Shown here: in pieces, positions 25,607-34,984 of the stretch
How positions within the stretch are numbered: position 1 is the stretch's first letter
Layout: each line of letters starts with the position of its first letter
Assembly (NCBI RefSeq): GCF_001684335.1
Contig: NZ_LOIC01000083.1
Location: forward strand, 170,108-212,668
Direction of reading: 5' to 3'
DNA length: 42,561 nucleotides
Source of the DNA: Photorhabdus namnaonensis
Lineage (GTDB): Bacteria; Pseudomonadota; Gammaproteobacteria; Enterobacterales; Enterobacteriaceae
Translations under genes and position numbers: made by a program
The notes under the pieces: generated by a model
Told to the model about the DNA's origin: nothing
Database searches by the model: none
The model's input: only the letters and a program-made list of their open reading frames with translations

Positions 25607-27886
25607 TTATTTCAGCTTAATCCTCAATAACCTTACCGCGTTTGCCGTCACAAGAGCGGTTGCGCCAGAATCCGCCAATACCGCCATCCACAAGCCTGTG
25701 ATACCCAATAAGCTGGTGACGAGGAAGATTCCTTTTAGCCCTAGGGCAATAGCAATGTTTTGGCGAATATTATTGTGCGTTGCGCGGGAAAGGGCGATGA
25801 TTTCCGACAAACCTGTCAGACGGTTGTGAGTCAATGCCGCGTCTGCGGTTTCCAGAGCGACGTCGGTACCACTTCCCATCGCTACACCGATACTGGAAGC
25901 TTTCATTGCGGGTGCGTCATTGATGCCGTCACCTACCATCATTGTGTTGTGATCTTTATTCAATGCAATGACCGCTTTGACTTTATCTTCCGGCATTAAC
26001 CCGGCGCGGAAATCTATTCCCAACTGACCTGCAATTGCCGTTGCTGCACGTGGGTTATCCCCCGTCAACATTACTGATTTAATGCCTTGATCTTTCAGTA
26101 AATGGATAGCATCAATCGCGTCTTGACGTAACGTATCTTGCATCGCGATAAGGCCAGTAAATTGTTCATCATGCATCACGGCGACAACGGTTTTACCGCA
26201 ATCTTCTAACTGAACAATTTTTTGTTTCCAACGATCAGATAACGTGTTTTCTGGCAGTTTTCCGGGCGCACTGACGAGAATACGTTTACCGTCTAACTGA
26301 CCTTCAACACCAACCCCCGCCAACGCTTTACGGTGTTCAGCTTCGGTAATATTAACCTGTTTACTTTCTGCGTATTGCAAAATGGCTTTAGCCAGTGGGT
26401 GGTGGGAACCACTTTCTACAGCGGAAGCCAAAGTTAATAACTGAGATTCGCTGATGTTTTCTGCTGGTTGTACATCTGTGACTTGTGGTTTACCTGCGGT
26501 CAGCGTACCGGTTTTATCAAAAGCGATTGTGGTGATTAATCCTAGTTGCTCCAGTGCCGCACCGCCTTTAATCAAGGCGCCTCGGCGGGTTGCTGCGGCA
26601 AGGGCGGAGGTAATTGCGGCGGGTGTGGAAATCACCAAAGCACAAGGGCAACCGATCAGTAGCAAAGTCAGACCTCGGTAGATCCATGTTTCCCAAGGTT
26701 GGCTGAATACAGTAGGTGGAATAATGATAACCAACGCAGAAAACAGCATAATCAGCGGAGTGTAAATTCGGCTAAAACGGTCAATGAAGCGCTCAATCGG
26801 TGCGCGGCGTTCTTCGGCTTCTTCAATCAGTTGCAGAATACGGTCAATGGCATTATTGCCCTGTTCGGACAGCACTTTCATTTGGACGGCACGATCCACG
26901 GACAAACAACCAGCCGGAACTTTTTCTCCCTGCGTTCGTTCAACCGGAATAGATTCGCCTGTCAGCGCACTTTCATCAAAGCTGGCGAATGAATTGAGTA
27001 ATTCTGCGTCAGTGGGTAAACGTCCGCCTGGAGCAATCTCAATAATATCGCCAGGACGGAGGTCTGAAACTGGGACGGTTCTTTTCTCACCATTTTTTAT
27101 CAGTAGTGCTTCTTCGGGCACTAATGCCATCAATGCACTAACTCCTCGACGAGCACGGCCGGCAGCATAAGCTTCCAACATTTCACCAAGCATAAACAGC
27201 AGCAATACCATTGCCGCTTCAGCGGTGGCGTCGATAAACAGCGCACCAATGGCGGCGACACTCATCAATGTTTCAATGGCGAATGGGGTGCCTGATCGTA
27301 TGAGCTGCCAGGCTTTGGTGACAATAGGCACCAATCCAATCACGGTGGTAATAATAAAGGCAATACGGCCAAATGAGGGGTTGATGTGAGAGATTCCCCA
27401 ACTTATCAGCATCATCAGTGAAAGAGTGATGATCGGGGCAAATTCTTTCCAGCGGCTGCTTTTTGCCGCTTTCTGACTTGAATCGGCATTACGTAGAGTA
27501 AATCCAGCCTGATTAACGGCTTGAATCACTGCCGAACGGATATCTGTATCCGCATCCACGACGAGTTTTTCTGTGGCGAATAGAACCTTGACTTGTTTTA
27601 CTTCTGGAATTTTGCTGACCGCGGTTTCAATTTTGCGGGCGCAACTTGGACAATCCATACCATTAACTACCCAACTGAAACGTTGGTTTGCCAAAAGCTC
27701 AGGTGCTTGTGTCTCTTGTGTATCATGGGAATGACTATGCTTATGTGAGCAAGCCTTATCATGTTCATGATTATGTAAATGCTTACTAACTTGTTTAGCC
27801 TGATCTGAACAAGTGGTAGTCGCGCAGCAGCTTCCATGCTGGTGGTTATGTTGATGAGCACTATTTTTGTTTGAATTTGAGTACAT
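25607..27886 (-). CDS. zntA: Zinc/cadmium/lead-exporting P1B-type ATPase
   Basis: A 759-aa metal efflux pump. Order of parts: a His- and Cys-rich N-terminus (residues 11-54 carry about 15 His and 5 Cys), a metal-binding domain with GMDCPSC (Cys79, Cys82), eight predicted transmembrane helices with the CPC metal site near residue 412, the phosphorylation motif DKTGT near 456, and the GDGINDAPA hinge. E. coli ZntA is 732 aa; the extra length is mainly the His-rich tail. A ZntR-type promoter lies upstream. The strong ribosome site is GGGGGAG. Confidence 0.96.
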   Translation of the reverse strand: MYSNSNKNSAHQHNHQHGSCCATTTCSDQAKQVSKHLHNHEHDKACSHKHSHSHDTQETQAPELLANQRFSWVVNGMDCPSCARKIETAVSKIPEVKQVKVLFATEKLVVDADTDIRSAVIQAVNQAGFTLRNADSSQKAAKSSRWKEFAPIITLSLMMLISWGISHINPSFGRIAFIITTVIGLVPIVTKAWQLIRSGTPFAIETLMSVAAIGALFIDATAEAAMVLLLFMLGEMLEAYAAGRARRGVSALMALVPEEALLIKNGEKRTVPVSDLRPGDIIEIAPGGRLPTDAELLNSFASFDESALTGESIPVERTQGEKVPAGCLSVDRAVQMKVLSEQGNNAIDRILQLIEEAEERRAPIERFIDRFSRIYTPLIMLFSALVIIIPPTVFSQPWETWIYRGLTLLLIGCPCALVISTPAAITSALAAATRRGALIKGGAALEQLGLITTIAFDKTGTLTAGKPQVTDVQPAENISESQLLTLASAVESGSHHPLAKAILQYAESKQVNITEAEHRKALAGVGVEGQLDGKRILVSAPGKLPENTLSDRWKQKIVQLEDCGKTVVAVMHDEQFTGLIAMQDTLRQDAIDAIHLLKDQGIKSVMLTGDNPRAATAIAGQLGIDFRAGLMPEDKVKAVIALNKDHNTMMVGDGINDAPAMKASSIGVAMGSGTDVALETADAALTHNRLTGLSEIIALSRATHNNIRQNIAIALGLKGIFLVTSLLGITGLWMAVLADSGATALVTANAVRLLRIKLK

Positions 27887-27927
27887 GGACTCCCCCTGAA
27901 CAGAGTTAACTCAAAGATAATGGTTAA

Positions 27928-27959
27928 ACTCTACACTTTGGAGCCTACTCTAGAGTCAA
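27928..27959 (-). promoter_or_regulatory. ZntR (MerR-type) promoter of zntA
   Basis: On the minus strand a -35 TTGACT (27954-27959) and a -10 TAGAGT (27928-27933) are separated by an overlong 20-bp spacer that carries the dyad CTAGAGT/GCTCCAAAG. This closely follows the E. coli zntA promoter, where ZntR untwists the 20-bp spacer on zinc binding. Confidence 0.88.
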
Positions 27960-28030
27960 ACAAAAAAAGAAAATAAATGGGTAAATTGCGCGACTGAGTA
28001 CGGCTGTTCATTTTCAATATAATTTTTCTC

Positions 28031-28657
28031 TTAAAGATAAAGGGAACGAATAATTAGAAAATGGCCGATGAAATAACAGGTTGCCACAATCGCTTTGGAA
28101 GACTTGAATTGGAGCCGGTAATGGTTAATCAACCAGAAACTATGTGACAGTAACAACAAGATAGTGCCTGCTAACAGAGAAAAACCATACGCTGTATTAA
28201 GGGAGAAGTATTGCTCACCTGCCATCCACACCATTATCAGGAGCATAACGACTGAGGCAACAACCAGCCAGCGCATCTCCTCCAGTTTATTCCAAATAAC
28301 CAGCAGAATAATGGAGCCTAGAATCAGTAAAATTAATGGCAACGGGAAGAAGAAACTGAAATTCATCTGTAATACAAAGCTTATTGTGTAGAGCAGATAA
28401 CAGAGGAATAATGCGCTCAGAGAGAATAGTGAATACTTACTGGGGAGCATACGCAGAGCATCTGATATTAAAGCGGTCAATAACCCAAGACAGATTAAAT
28501 AACCTGAAATATGCAGCTCAGGTGCTTGCCATGCCCACAATAACAACAATAGCAGAGTGATTGGCCTGAATAGCCATCTTTGCCAGTTTGGACCACGGTA
28601 AGCTGCGTCAACATACAACCAACCAGAGAAAAATACTGCGATAAATGGCCAGCTCAT
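28031..28657 (-). CDS. yhhN: YhhN family membrane protein
   Basis: A 208-aa, very hydrophobic protein with about eight predicted transmembrane helices and the same length as E. coli YhhN. It belongs to the YhhN/TMEM86 family; the animal members are lysoplasmalogenases, but the bacterial role is not settled. It lies between zntA and yhhL as in E. coli, although yhhM, normally next to yhhL, is absent. AAGGAACG serves as ribosome site. Confidence 0.88.
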   Translation of the reverse strand: MSWPFIAVFFSGWLYVDAAYRGPNWQRWLFRPITLLLLLLWAWQAPELHISGYLICLGLLTALISDALRMLPSKYSLFSLSALFLCYLLYTISFVLQMNFSFFFPLPLILLILGSIILLVIWNKLEEMRWLVVASVVMLLIMVWMAGEQYFSLNTAYGFSLLAGTILLLLSHSFWLINHYRLQFKSSKAIVATCYFIGHFLIIRSLYL

Positions 28658-28820
28658 CTTCGTTCCTTAAATAAGTGGTGGATAAGGGGTCTGTTCTCTT
28701 ACTATTAAAATATATACTGAAATAATGATGATTGGTTTAAGTATCTGTGCGGAAATAGGCAGTGAATTAAAAAATGGTTTATCTGTTTGAGACAGATGGT
28801 GACAGTTTTTGGATTCGTAA

Positions 28821-28874
28821 CCGGAAAGGGGAATGAAATAAATCATTCCTCACATAATTGTATATACTTTCCGG
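28821..28874 (-). terminator. Nested hairpin after yhhL
   Basis: An outer stem, CCGGAAAG (28821-28828) with CTTTCCGG (28867-28874), encloses an inner stem, GGAATGA with TCATTCC (28830-28849). It lies 20 bp beyond the yhhL stop. There is no T-run on the minus strand, so it may be an RNA 3-end structure rather than a strict intrinsic terminator. Confidence 0.45.
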
Positions 28875-28893
28875 GTACTGGGGAGCGTGTCCA

Positions 28894-29175
28894 CTATTTG
28901 AGGTGATGGCTTTTCTCTTTCCGTTGTTTTTTCTGCATTGACAATAGCTCAAAGACACCAAAAAAGAAGATTTTGGTTTGCATCAGGCTAGAGAGTTTTT
29001 GCTCTTTGGGCTGACTGGTTTTCAGAAGCAGCATTTGAAATGCATGCATGACCACCATGAAAATCATGGCGACATCCATAAAGTACTTCAATGGTTTTGG
29101 AAATGGATAGATCAGGTTAAAGATCAGAAATCCCCAAACGCAGATCATTAACAGTTTGCCCAATTGAATAAACAT
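28894..29175 (-). CDS. yhhL: YhhL, DUF1145 small membrane protein
   Basis: A 93-aa protein with two predicted transmembrane helices (about residues 3-22 and 32-52) and a basic C-terminal tail (MQKKQRKEKSHHLK). It matches YhhL/DUF1145 in size, sequence pattern (NLIYPFPKPLKYFMDVAM) and position after rsmD. The start at ATG 29175 follows GGAG; the open frame extends upstream over the rsmD end and is not part of the gene. Function unknown. Confidence 0.85.
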   Translation of the reverse strand: MFIQLGKLLMICVWGFLIFNLIYPFPKPLKYFMDVAMIFMVVMHAFQMLLLKTSQPKEQKLSSLMQTKIFFFGVFELLSMQKKQRKEKSHHLK

Positions 29176-29197
29176 CAGTGTTACTCCAGAATAATCA

Positions 29198-29782
29198 TTA
29201 TGCAAGTAAATAACGGATATAGAGCCGGTACGCGACTTGTCCGGCGACTTTTTCACGATGAAGTTGCCAGTTAACAGGCACATCAATCGCCGTTGATTCA
29301 GATTCAGACTCAACATAAATCCAGCTTTCATCTGCCAGCCAATTTTGCTCTTCCAACAATTTTATGGTTTCGTTAAGCATGCCTTTACGAAAAGGAGGAT
29401 CAAGGAAAACGACATCGTAGGGTTTTCCTGATCGAGATAAATAGGTTAATGCACTGTCGTTAATGACCTCGGCATTTTGGGCACTGAGCAAATCCAAATT
29501 TGCGGCAAGCTGTTTGGCTATATTACGTTCATATTCAATCAGGGTAACTTGTGCTGCATAACGAGAAAGTGCCTCTAATCCAAGTGCTCCGCTTCCTGCA
29601 TAGCAATCTAAGCAGTGTGCTTCCTGAATAACCGGGGCTAGCCAGTTAAATAGCGTTTCTCTGACGCGATCTGTCGTTGGACGTAACCCGGGGCTATCCG
29701 GTACCGGTAATTTCCGGCCTCGCCATTTTCCGCCAATAATACGGATTTGTCCCATCGATTGCCGTTGTGGTTTCTTTGCCAT
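29198..29782 (-). CDS. rsmD: 16S rRNA (guanine966-N2)-methyltransferase
   Basis: A 194-aa SAM-dependent methyltransferase modifying G966 of 16S rRNA. The SAM-binding motif LDCYAGSGALGLEA (residues 58-71) and the catalytic DPPF (128-131) are intact. It is divergent from ftsY and 22 bp upstream of yhhL, as in E. coli. Confidence 0.96.
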   Translation of the reverse strand: MAKKPQRQSMGQIRIIGGKWRGRKLPVPDSPGLRPTTDRVRETLFNWLAPVIQEAHCLDCYAGSGALGLEALSRYAAQVTLIEYERNIAKQLAANLDLLSAQNAEVINDSALTYLSRSGKPYDVVFLDPPFRKGMLNETIKLLEEQNWLADESWIYVESESESTAIDVPVNWQLHREKVAGQVAYRLYIRYLLA

Positions 29783-29940
29783 AATTTGCGTAACAGTTGT
29801 GAAGACTTACAGGCATTAATTTACCATGAAATTCATGATTGATATGTGTTGAGCTATTACGAAAATGTTAGACTGACTCTAATTTCGTTATTATTCCTTG
29901 TTGTAACGCCATGATTTAACCTTGAGGAGTGCAGTGGCTA

Positions 29941-31269
29941 ATGGCAAAAGAGAAAAAAAGAGGCTTTTTCTCCTGGTTCGGGCATGGCCGTCAGGAAGAG
30001 CAGCAAAAAGAAGAACAATTGGCGGCGGAGCAGGCAGAACAGCAACGTCTGGCCGAGGAAACCGCAAGATTGGCGGCGGAGCAGGCAGAACAACAGCGTC
30101 TGGCTGAGGAAACCGCAAGGTTGGCGGCGGAGCAGGTAGAACAGCAACGTCTGGCCGAGGAAGCCGCAAGATTGGCGGCAGAGCAGGCAGAACAGCAACG
30201 CCTGGCCGAGGAAGCCGCAAGATTAGCGGCGGAGCAGGCAGAACAGCAACGTCTTGCAGAGGAAGCCGCAAAATTGTCGGCAGAACAGGCGGAACAGCAA
30301 CAAACTGAACAGCCACAGCCAGTTGTGAAAGAGCAAGAGCGCCCGACTAAAGAGGGCTTTTTCTCTCGTTTGAAACGCAGTTTGGTTAAAACCCGTCAGA
30401 ATCTAGGGTCCGGTTTTCTCAGCCTATTCAGTGGTAAAAAGATTGATGATGATCTGTTTGATGAATTGGAAGAGCAGTTATTGATTGCCGATGTTGGTGT
30501 CGATACTACCCGTAAAATCATTAGCAGTTTGACAGAGCATGCCAGCCGTAAAGAGCTAAAAGATGCAGAAGCCTTGTATGCCAAACTCAAAGAAGAGATG
30601 TCTGGTATTCTGACTAAAGTGAATCAGCCCCTGGACATTGAAGGAAAAACTCCGTATGTCATTCTGATGGTTGGTGTGAATGGTGTGGGAAAAACGACGA
30701 CAATTGGTAAATTGGCTCGTCAATTCCAGGCACAAGGTAAATCTGTCATGCTGGCAGCCGGAGATACTTTTCGTGCCGCCGCCGTTGAACAGCTACAGGT
30801 GTGGGGGGAACGTAACCATATTCCGGTGGTGGCGCAGCATACAGGCGCAGATCCCGCTTCCGTGATTTTCGATGCTATTCAGTCAGCTAAAGCTAAAGGT
30901 GTAGATGTATTAATTGCAGATACCGCTGGTCGTTTGCAAAATAAATCTCATCTGATGGAAGAATTGAAGAAGATTGTCCGGGTGATGAAAAAACTGGATG
31001 AAAATGCTCCCCATGAAATTATGCTGACATTGGATGCGAGTACCGGTCAGAATGCGATAAGTCAGGCTAAACTGTTCCATGAAGCTGTTGGGTTGACAGG
31101 TATCTCATTGACAAAATTGGATGGTACTGCCAAAGGTGGGGTAATTTTCGCCATTGCTGATCAGTTTGAAATTCCTATCCGTTATATTGGGGTTGGTGAA
31201 GGCATTGAAGATCTACGGCCATTTAAGGCAGACGACTTTATAGAGGCACTTTTTGCCCGAGAGGATTAA
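29941..31269 (+). CDS. ftsY: Signal recognition particle receptor FtsY
   Basis: A 442-aa SRP receptor GTPase that docks ribosome-SRP complexes at the inner membrane. The N-terminal MAKEKKRGFFSWFGHG is the membrane-targeting stretch. Residues about 27-120 are an acidic, coiled-coil-like region of five 17-residue repeats (LAAEQAEQQRLAEEAAR type) plus a partial sixth. The NG domain follows, with the P-loop GVNGVGKTTT at about 243-252, DTFRAAAVEQL, DTAGR and TKLDGTAKGG. The start at ATG 29941 is preferred; GTG 29929 overlaps the ribosome site. E. coli FtsY (497 aa) has a longer, non-repetitive acidic domain. Transcribed with ftsE and ftsX. Confidence 0.96.
   Translation: MAKEKKRGFFSWFGHGRQEEQQKEEQLAAEQAEQQRLAEETARLAAEQAEQQRLAEETARLAAEQVEQQRLAEEAARLAAEQAEQQRLAEEAARLAAEQAEQQRLAEEAAKLSAEQAEQQQTEQPQPVVKEQERPTKEGFFSRLKRSLVKTRQNLGSGFLSLFSGKKIDDDLFDELEEQLLIADVGVDTTRKIISSLTEHASRKELKDAEALYAKLKEEMSGILTKVNQPLDIEGKTPYVILMVGVNGVGKTTTIGKLARQFQAQGKSVMLAAGDTFRAAAVEQLQVWGERNHIPVVAQHTGADPASVIFDAIQSAKAKGVDVLIADTAGRLQNKSHLMEELKKIVRVMKKLDENAPHEIMLTLDASTGQNAISQAKLFHEAVGLTGISLTKLDGTAKGGVIFAIADQFEIPIRYIGVGEGIEDLRPFKADDFIEALFARED
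30019..30300 (+). repeat. 51-bp tandem repeat inside ftsY
   Basis: Five full copies (30019, 30070, 30121, 30172 and 30223) and a 27-bp partial copy of a 51-bp unit, differing by a few bases each. As 51 is divisible by 3, gain or loss of units keeps the frame and changes only the length of the acidic linker. Confidence 0.95.
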
Positions 31270-31275
31270 TTACCT

Positions 31276-31941
31276 ATGATTCGCTTTGAACAGGTCAGTA
31301 AAGCTTATCTGGGGGGACGGCAAGCCCTGCAAGGGGTGGATTTTCATTTGCGCCCTGCGGAAATGGCATTTCTCATTGGTCACTCTGGGGCGGGTAAAAG
31401 TACCTTGCTAAAACTCATCTGTGGCATTGAGCGGCCTAGCGCCGGGCATATCTGGTTTGCCGGTCATGATATCAGTCGGTTAAAAAGCCGTGAGGTACCT
31501 TTTCTACGTCGTCAGATTGGTATGATTTTCCAGGATCATCACCTGCTGCTGGATCGGACGGTATACGATAATGTGGCGATGCCGCTGATTATTTCAGGCG
31601 CCAGTTCAGAAGATATCCGTCGTCGAACATCTGCGGCTTTGGATAAGGTTGGTCTGCTGGACAAAGCGAAAAATTTCCCAATTCAGCTTTCAGGGGGAGA
31701 ACAACAACGTGTCGGCATTGCTCGTGCGGTTGTGAATAAGCCGACGGTTTTGTTGGCGGATGAACCTACCGGTAATCTGGATGGTGAGTTGTCAGAGGGG
31801 ATTTTACGACTGTTTGAAGAATTCAATCGGGTAGGGGTGACAGTGCTGATGGCGACCCATGATATGGCACTGATTGAAAGACGGAAATATCGTATTCTGA
31901 CTCTGAGCCAAGGCCGTATGGCAGGAGAGCATCATGGTTAA
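31276..31941 (+). CDS. ftsE: Cell division ABC ATPase FtsE
   Basis: A 221-aa ATPase subunit of FtsEX, which activates septal peptidoglycan hydrolases through EnvC. Walker [10 protein letters not shown] (about 36-44), signature LSGGEQQR, Walker B VLLADEPT and the switch His in MATHD are intact. It starts 6 bp after ftsY and overlaps ftsX by 8 bp. Confidence 0.97.
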   Translation: MIRFEQVSKAYLGGRQALQGVDFHLRPAEMAFLIGHSGAGKSTLLKLICGIERPSAGHIWFAGHDISRLKSREVPFLRRQIGMIFQDHHLLLDRTVYDNVAMPLIISGASSEDIRRRTSAALDKVGLLDKAKNFPIQLSGGEQQRVGIARAVVNKPTVLLADEPTGNLDGELSEGILRLFEEFNRVGVTVLMATHDMALIERRKYRILTLSQGRMAGEHHG

Positions 31942-32908
31942 AAATGTGCGTAAGGCAGCGGGGAAAGTCACAAGATCGAAAAGTAAAGTTTTGCGAGGAG
32001 GATGGCGTGAGCAGTGGCGCTATGCTTGGATGAATACGTTGAGAGATATGTCACGTCAGCCGTTGGCGACTTTGTTGACCGTGATGGTGATTGCGATCTC
32101 CCTGACATTACCAAGTGTTTGTTACATTGTGTGGAAGAATGTCAGCCAGGCTGCGGAAAAATGGTATCCCACCCCTCAACTGACGGTATATCTCGATAAG
32201 TCACTCGATGATAGCAGTGCTCAGAAATTAATAACTGAGCTGAAAGCACTTGATGGTGTGGGTAATGTCAACTATCTCTCACGTCAGGAAGCCATGACAG
32301 AATTCCGCGCCTGGTCTGGTTTTGGTAATGCGTTGGATATGTTGGAAGAGAATCCGTTGCCTGCGGTGGCTATTATCACACCGGAAATCGATTTTCAGAG
32401 TTCACAGACGTTAACCACGCTGCGTGATAGAGTTTCTCAGGTTAAAGGTATTGAAGAAGTTCGGATGGATGATAGCTGGTTTGCCCGTCTGGCGGCGTTG
32501 ACAGGTCTTATCGGTCAGATTGCGACCGTGATCGGTATTCTGATGATCGTTGCGCTGTTTTTGGTCATTGGTAATAGTGTGCGTCTCACTATTTTCAGTC
32601 ATCGTGATACGATTAACGTGATGAAGCTTATTGGTGCGACTGATGGCTTTATTTTGCGCCCGTTCCTCAATGGTGGTGTTTTGTTGGGGGCTTTGGGGGC
32701 AATTTTATCGTTAATTTTGTCTGCACTGTTGGTGTGGAAACTTTCTGATGTTGTCACACAGGTTGCCAGCGTGTTTGGCACGACATTTAATTTACATGGG
32801 CTTTCATGGGATGAGTCCCTGCTGCTGGTTTTGCTCTCCGCGATGATTGGTTGGGCCGCTGCTTGGTTGGCGACAACTCAGCATTTGCGCCATTTTACGC
32901 CAGAATAA
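31934..32908 (+). CDS. ftsX: Cell division membrane protein FtsX
   Basis: A 324-aa integral membrane partner of FtsE with four predicted transmembrane helices and a periplasmic loop between the first and second (about residues 75-200) that binds EnvC in the family. The [20 protein letters not shown] stretch before helix 1 is typical. The ribosome site GGAGAG lies inside ftsE, and the 8-bp overlap suggests translational coupling. A hairpin without T-run (32926-32947) follows. Confidence 0.96.
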   Translation: MVKNVRKAAGKVTRSKSKVLRGGWREQWRYAWMNTLRDMSRQPLATLLTVMVIAISLTLPSVCYIVWKNVSQAAEKWYPTPQLTVYLDKSLDDSSAQKLITELKALDGVGNVNYLSRQEAMTEFRAWSGFGNALDMLEENPLPAVAIITPEIDFQSSQTLTTLRDRVSQVKGIEEVRMDDSWFARLAALTGLIGQIATVIGILMIVALFLVIGNSVRLTIFSHRDTINVMKLIGATDGFILRPFLNGGVLLGALGAILSLILSALLVWKLSDVVTQVASVFGTTFNLHGLSWDESLLLVLLSAMIGWAAAWLATTQHLRHFTPE

Positions 32909-33344
32909 AACGATAATCTTTTCAACAGGCTGAGCGAGATCAGCCTGACAACGCAATAATCATCTCCTTTTTTCCTTGGGTAAGAGTTTCTTATTCACTG
33001 ACTTAAATCCAAAATCATAATTTTCTACTGTATAGAATTAATTAAAAAGGTGCTTGTACACTCTCAGTGAACCTGACGGGCGCTTTTATGAAATGGAATT
33101 AATATTTGTCGGAGATAGTACAAATAAAGTTAGTTGCATAGATATAAAACTATCTGTTATTTTTTGTTCTGCGATCCCGTTATAGGGATGGTCGGTGCTG
33201 AAATTATTACTCTTCCACGGATCTGTAACTTGAATATGCACATTCTGGTGATAGACTGTACCGCTGTGTGTTGAACGTGGGTTCATATACACTGATGTAA
33301 TCTAATCCATACTAACGATTTGAGCCTTATTTGAGAGGATTTGA
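32909..33344. other. ftsX-rpoH intergenic control region
   Basis: 436 bp without a gene. It holds the CAGGCTGA/TCAGCCTG hairpin near ftsX and must contain the rpoH promoters. I examined it for sigma-E-type elements (GGAACTT, TCTGA) and found only poorly spaced partial matches, so I do not assign promoters. A short minus-strand open frame at 33086-33292 is judged spurious. Confidence 0.5.
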
Positions 33345-34202
33345 ATGGCCAAAGAAATGCAAACCTTAGCGTTAGTTCCTCAAGGAAGTCTAGAGGGCTA
33401 TATCCGTGCCTCTAATGCCTATCCGATGTTGACAGCAGAGGAAGAGAAGGAACTGGCTGAAAGGCTGCATTACCAGGGAGATCTGGATGCAGCTAAGAAG
33501 CTGATTCTATCTCATCTGCGCTTCGTTGTTCATGTCGCTCGTAGCTATGCTGGTTATGGGCTACCTCAGGCGGATTTAATTCAGGAAGGGAATATTGGCC
33601 TGATGAAAGCAGTACGTCGTTTTAACCCGGAAGTTGGGGTGCGTCTGGTTTCTTTTGCCGTTCACTGGATTAAAGCTGAAATTCATGAATATGTACTGCG
33701 TAATTGGCGTATTGTTAAAGTTGCAACAACTAAAGCACAGCGTAAGCTGTTCTTTAACCTGCGTAAAACTAAACAGCGCTTAGGGTGGTTCAATCAGGAC
33801 GAAGTAGAAATGGTCGCCAAAGAACTTGGTGTGACCAGTAAAGATGTGCGTGAGATGGAATCTCGTATGTCAGCGCAGGATATGGCGTTTGATATGTCTG
33901 CCGATGATGATGGTCAGGAAGGTCAACCGGTTGCGCCAGTGCTGTATCTTCAAGATAAAGCTTCTGATTTTGCAGGCGGCATTGAAGAGGACAATTGGGA
34001 AAACCATGCGGCTGATAAATTATCGGTAGCGATAGAAAGTTTAGACGAACGCAGTCAGGACATTATCCGTTGCCGCTGGTTAGATGATGACAATAAATCT
34101 ACCCTGCAAGAGCTGGCGGATAAATATGGTGTTTCTGCGGAGCGTGTACGTCAGCTTGAAAAAAATGCCATGAAAAAATTGCGTGTAGCCATTGAGGCGT
34201 AA
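33345..34202 (+). CDS. rpoH: Heat-shock sigma factor RpoH (sigma-32)
   Basis: A 285-aa sigma-70-family factor directing heat-shock transcription. It has region 2 (core binding and -10 recognition; [19 protein letters not shown]), the RpoH box ([10 protein letters not shown], used for core binding and FtsH control), and region 4 helix-turn-helix ([23 protein letters not shown]). Length and position after ftsX agree with E. coli. In that species the early coding mRNA acts as a thermosensor; I did not fold this one. An ERIC element starts 3 bp after the stop. Confidence 0.98.
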   Translation: MAKEMQTLALVPQGSLEGYIRASNAYPMLTAEEEKELAERLHYQGDLDAAKKLILSHLRFVVHVARSYAGYGLPQADLIQEGNIGLMKAVRRFNPEVGVRLVSFAVHWIKAEIHEYVLRNWRIVKVATTKAQRKLFFNLRKTKQRLGWFNQDEVEMVAKELGVTSKDVREMESRMSAQDMAFDMSADDDGQEGQPVAPVLYLQDKASDFAGGIEEDNWENHAADKLSVAIESLDERSQDIIRCRWLDDDNKSTLQELADKYGVSAERVRQLEKNAMKKLRVAIEA

Positions 34203-34205
34203 ATA

Positions 34206-34332
34206 TATACCCTATGGATTTCAAGATGCATCGCGACGGCAAGGGAGTGAATCCCCGGGAGCATAGATAACTATGTGACCGGGGTGAGCGAGTGCAGCCA
34301 ACAAAGAGGCAACTTGAAAGATGACAGGTATA
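34206..34332. repeat. ERIC element (127 bp), second copy
   Basis: Bounded by TATACCC and GGTATA, with the core GAATCCCCGGGAGC and GTGACCGGGGTGAGCGAG. It is in the same orientation as the copy at 10497-10623 and nearly identical. It lies in the 3-prime untranslated region of rpoH, before that gene's terminator, so it is transcribed. Confidence 0.95.
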
Positions 34333-34370
34333 AAGTGATTTTGCGTTAACGCATTCATCATTAATAAATT

Positions 34371-34404
34371 AAAAGGGCGATAATGGTTTATCGCCTTTTT
34401 TGTT
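34371..34404 (+). terminator. Terminator of rpoH
   Basis: AAAGGGCGATAA pairs with TTATCGCCTTT (one bulge), followed directly by TTTTGTTTTA. It lies beyond the ERIC element, about 170 bp after the stop. Confidence 0.8.
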
Positions 34405-34536
34405 TTATTTTTCACAGTTGTCATCTCATTCAGTTAATTCTATGAAATATGTGTCTTGCAGGCGTTACGATCCCCGTCCGCACTGGACGAGGGCTTACGG
34501 AGGTTTTTGCTAAATTGGAAGCATCGCCAGAAAAGC

Positions 34537-34562
34537 AAAGGAGCTGATTCAGCTCCTTTTTT
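34537..34562. terminator. Symmetric terminator after DUF2599 gene
   Basis: AAAGGAGCTGA and TCAGCTCCTTT form an 11-bp palindromic stem with T-rich sequence on the plus side and a weaker one on the minus side. It is 10 bp past the DUF2599 stop. Confidence 0.65.
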
Positions 34563-34571
34563 ACGATATTA

Positions 34572-34952
34572 TTATGGATTGCAGCCAGCTTTTTTCGTTG
34601 CGCTGTACCCCACATGTTTACGGTAAGGATCGAGATTCCATTTATCTTTGTTACGGGCAATATCCACGTGGCAGTCGAACTGATTACGCATACCTTTCGT
34701 ATTGTACCAGTGTGGGCTGTTCCCGAATTTACGCTCCAGTTCTTTGAATGCCTCATTGGTTTTACCGAAGCGAAGATTGCGACCACATTGGGTTGGCACA
34801 ACCGCCAGTGTCATCTTGCCAAAGCGCGTTATCCACTTGCCCGATTTAATATACGGCCCGTGGCGGCAGTTACTGTGCCCATTGTTAGCGCTCGCAGGGA
34901 AAACAGCCATGCCGAAGAATAACACCAACAATACAAATCCTATTCTTTTCAT
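34572..34952 (-). CDS. Secreted DUF2599 protein
   Basis: A 126-aa predicted secreted protein. Residues 1-22 are a clear Sec signal peptide (MKRIGFVLLVLFFGMAVFPA, cut near ASA-NN). The mature part has four or more cysteines and the DUF2599 C-terminal signature QFDCHVDIARNKDKWNLDPYR...CNP. The family occurs in actinobacteria and scattered proteobacteria; its function is unknown. The start at ATG 34952 follows AGGAGG; an ATG at 34973 in frame would place that ribosome site inside the coding region. Three 19-bp repeats and a TATAAT element lie immediately upstream. Its placement between rpoH and the liv region beside an ERIC and degenerate DNA suggests acquisition. Confidence 0.85.
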   Translation of the reverse strand: MKRIGFVLLVLFFGMAVFPASANNGHSNCRHGPYIKSGKWITRFGKMTLAVVPTQCGRNLRFGKTNEAFKELERKFGNSPHWYNTKGMRNQFDCHVDIARNKDKWNLDPYRKHVGYSATKKAGCNP

Positions 34953-34984
34953 ATCACCTCCTAAACTACCCATAAATTGGGGTC

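Noticed and set aside
29938-30316. Long open frames antisense to the start of ftsY
   Set aside because: They are produced by the 51-bp repeat structure of ftsY and show proline/leucine-rich artefact sequence.
33086-33292. Short minus-strand frame upstream of rpoH
   Set aside because: No ribosome site or similarity; it lies in the expected rpoH promoter region.
32909-33344. Sigma-E-type promoter of rpoH
   Set aside because: Partial matches such as GTAACTT and TCTGG are spaced too closely for a sigma-E promoter.
34430-34560. Protein-like C-terminus on the minus strand beyond the DUF2599 gene
   Set aside because: It is an alternative frame running out of the real gene through its terminator; no independent start or motif.
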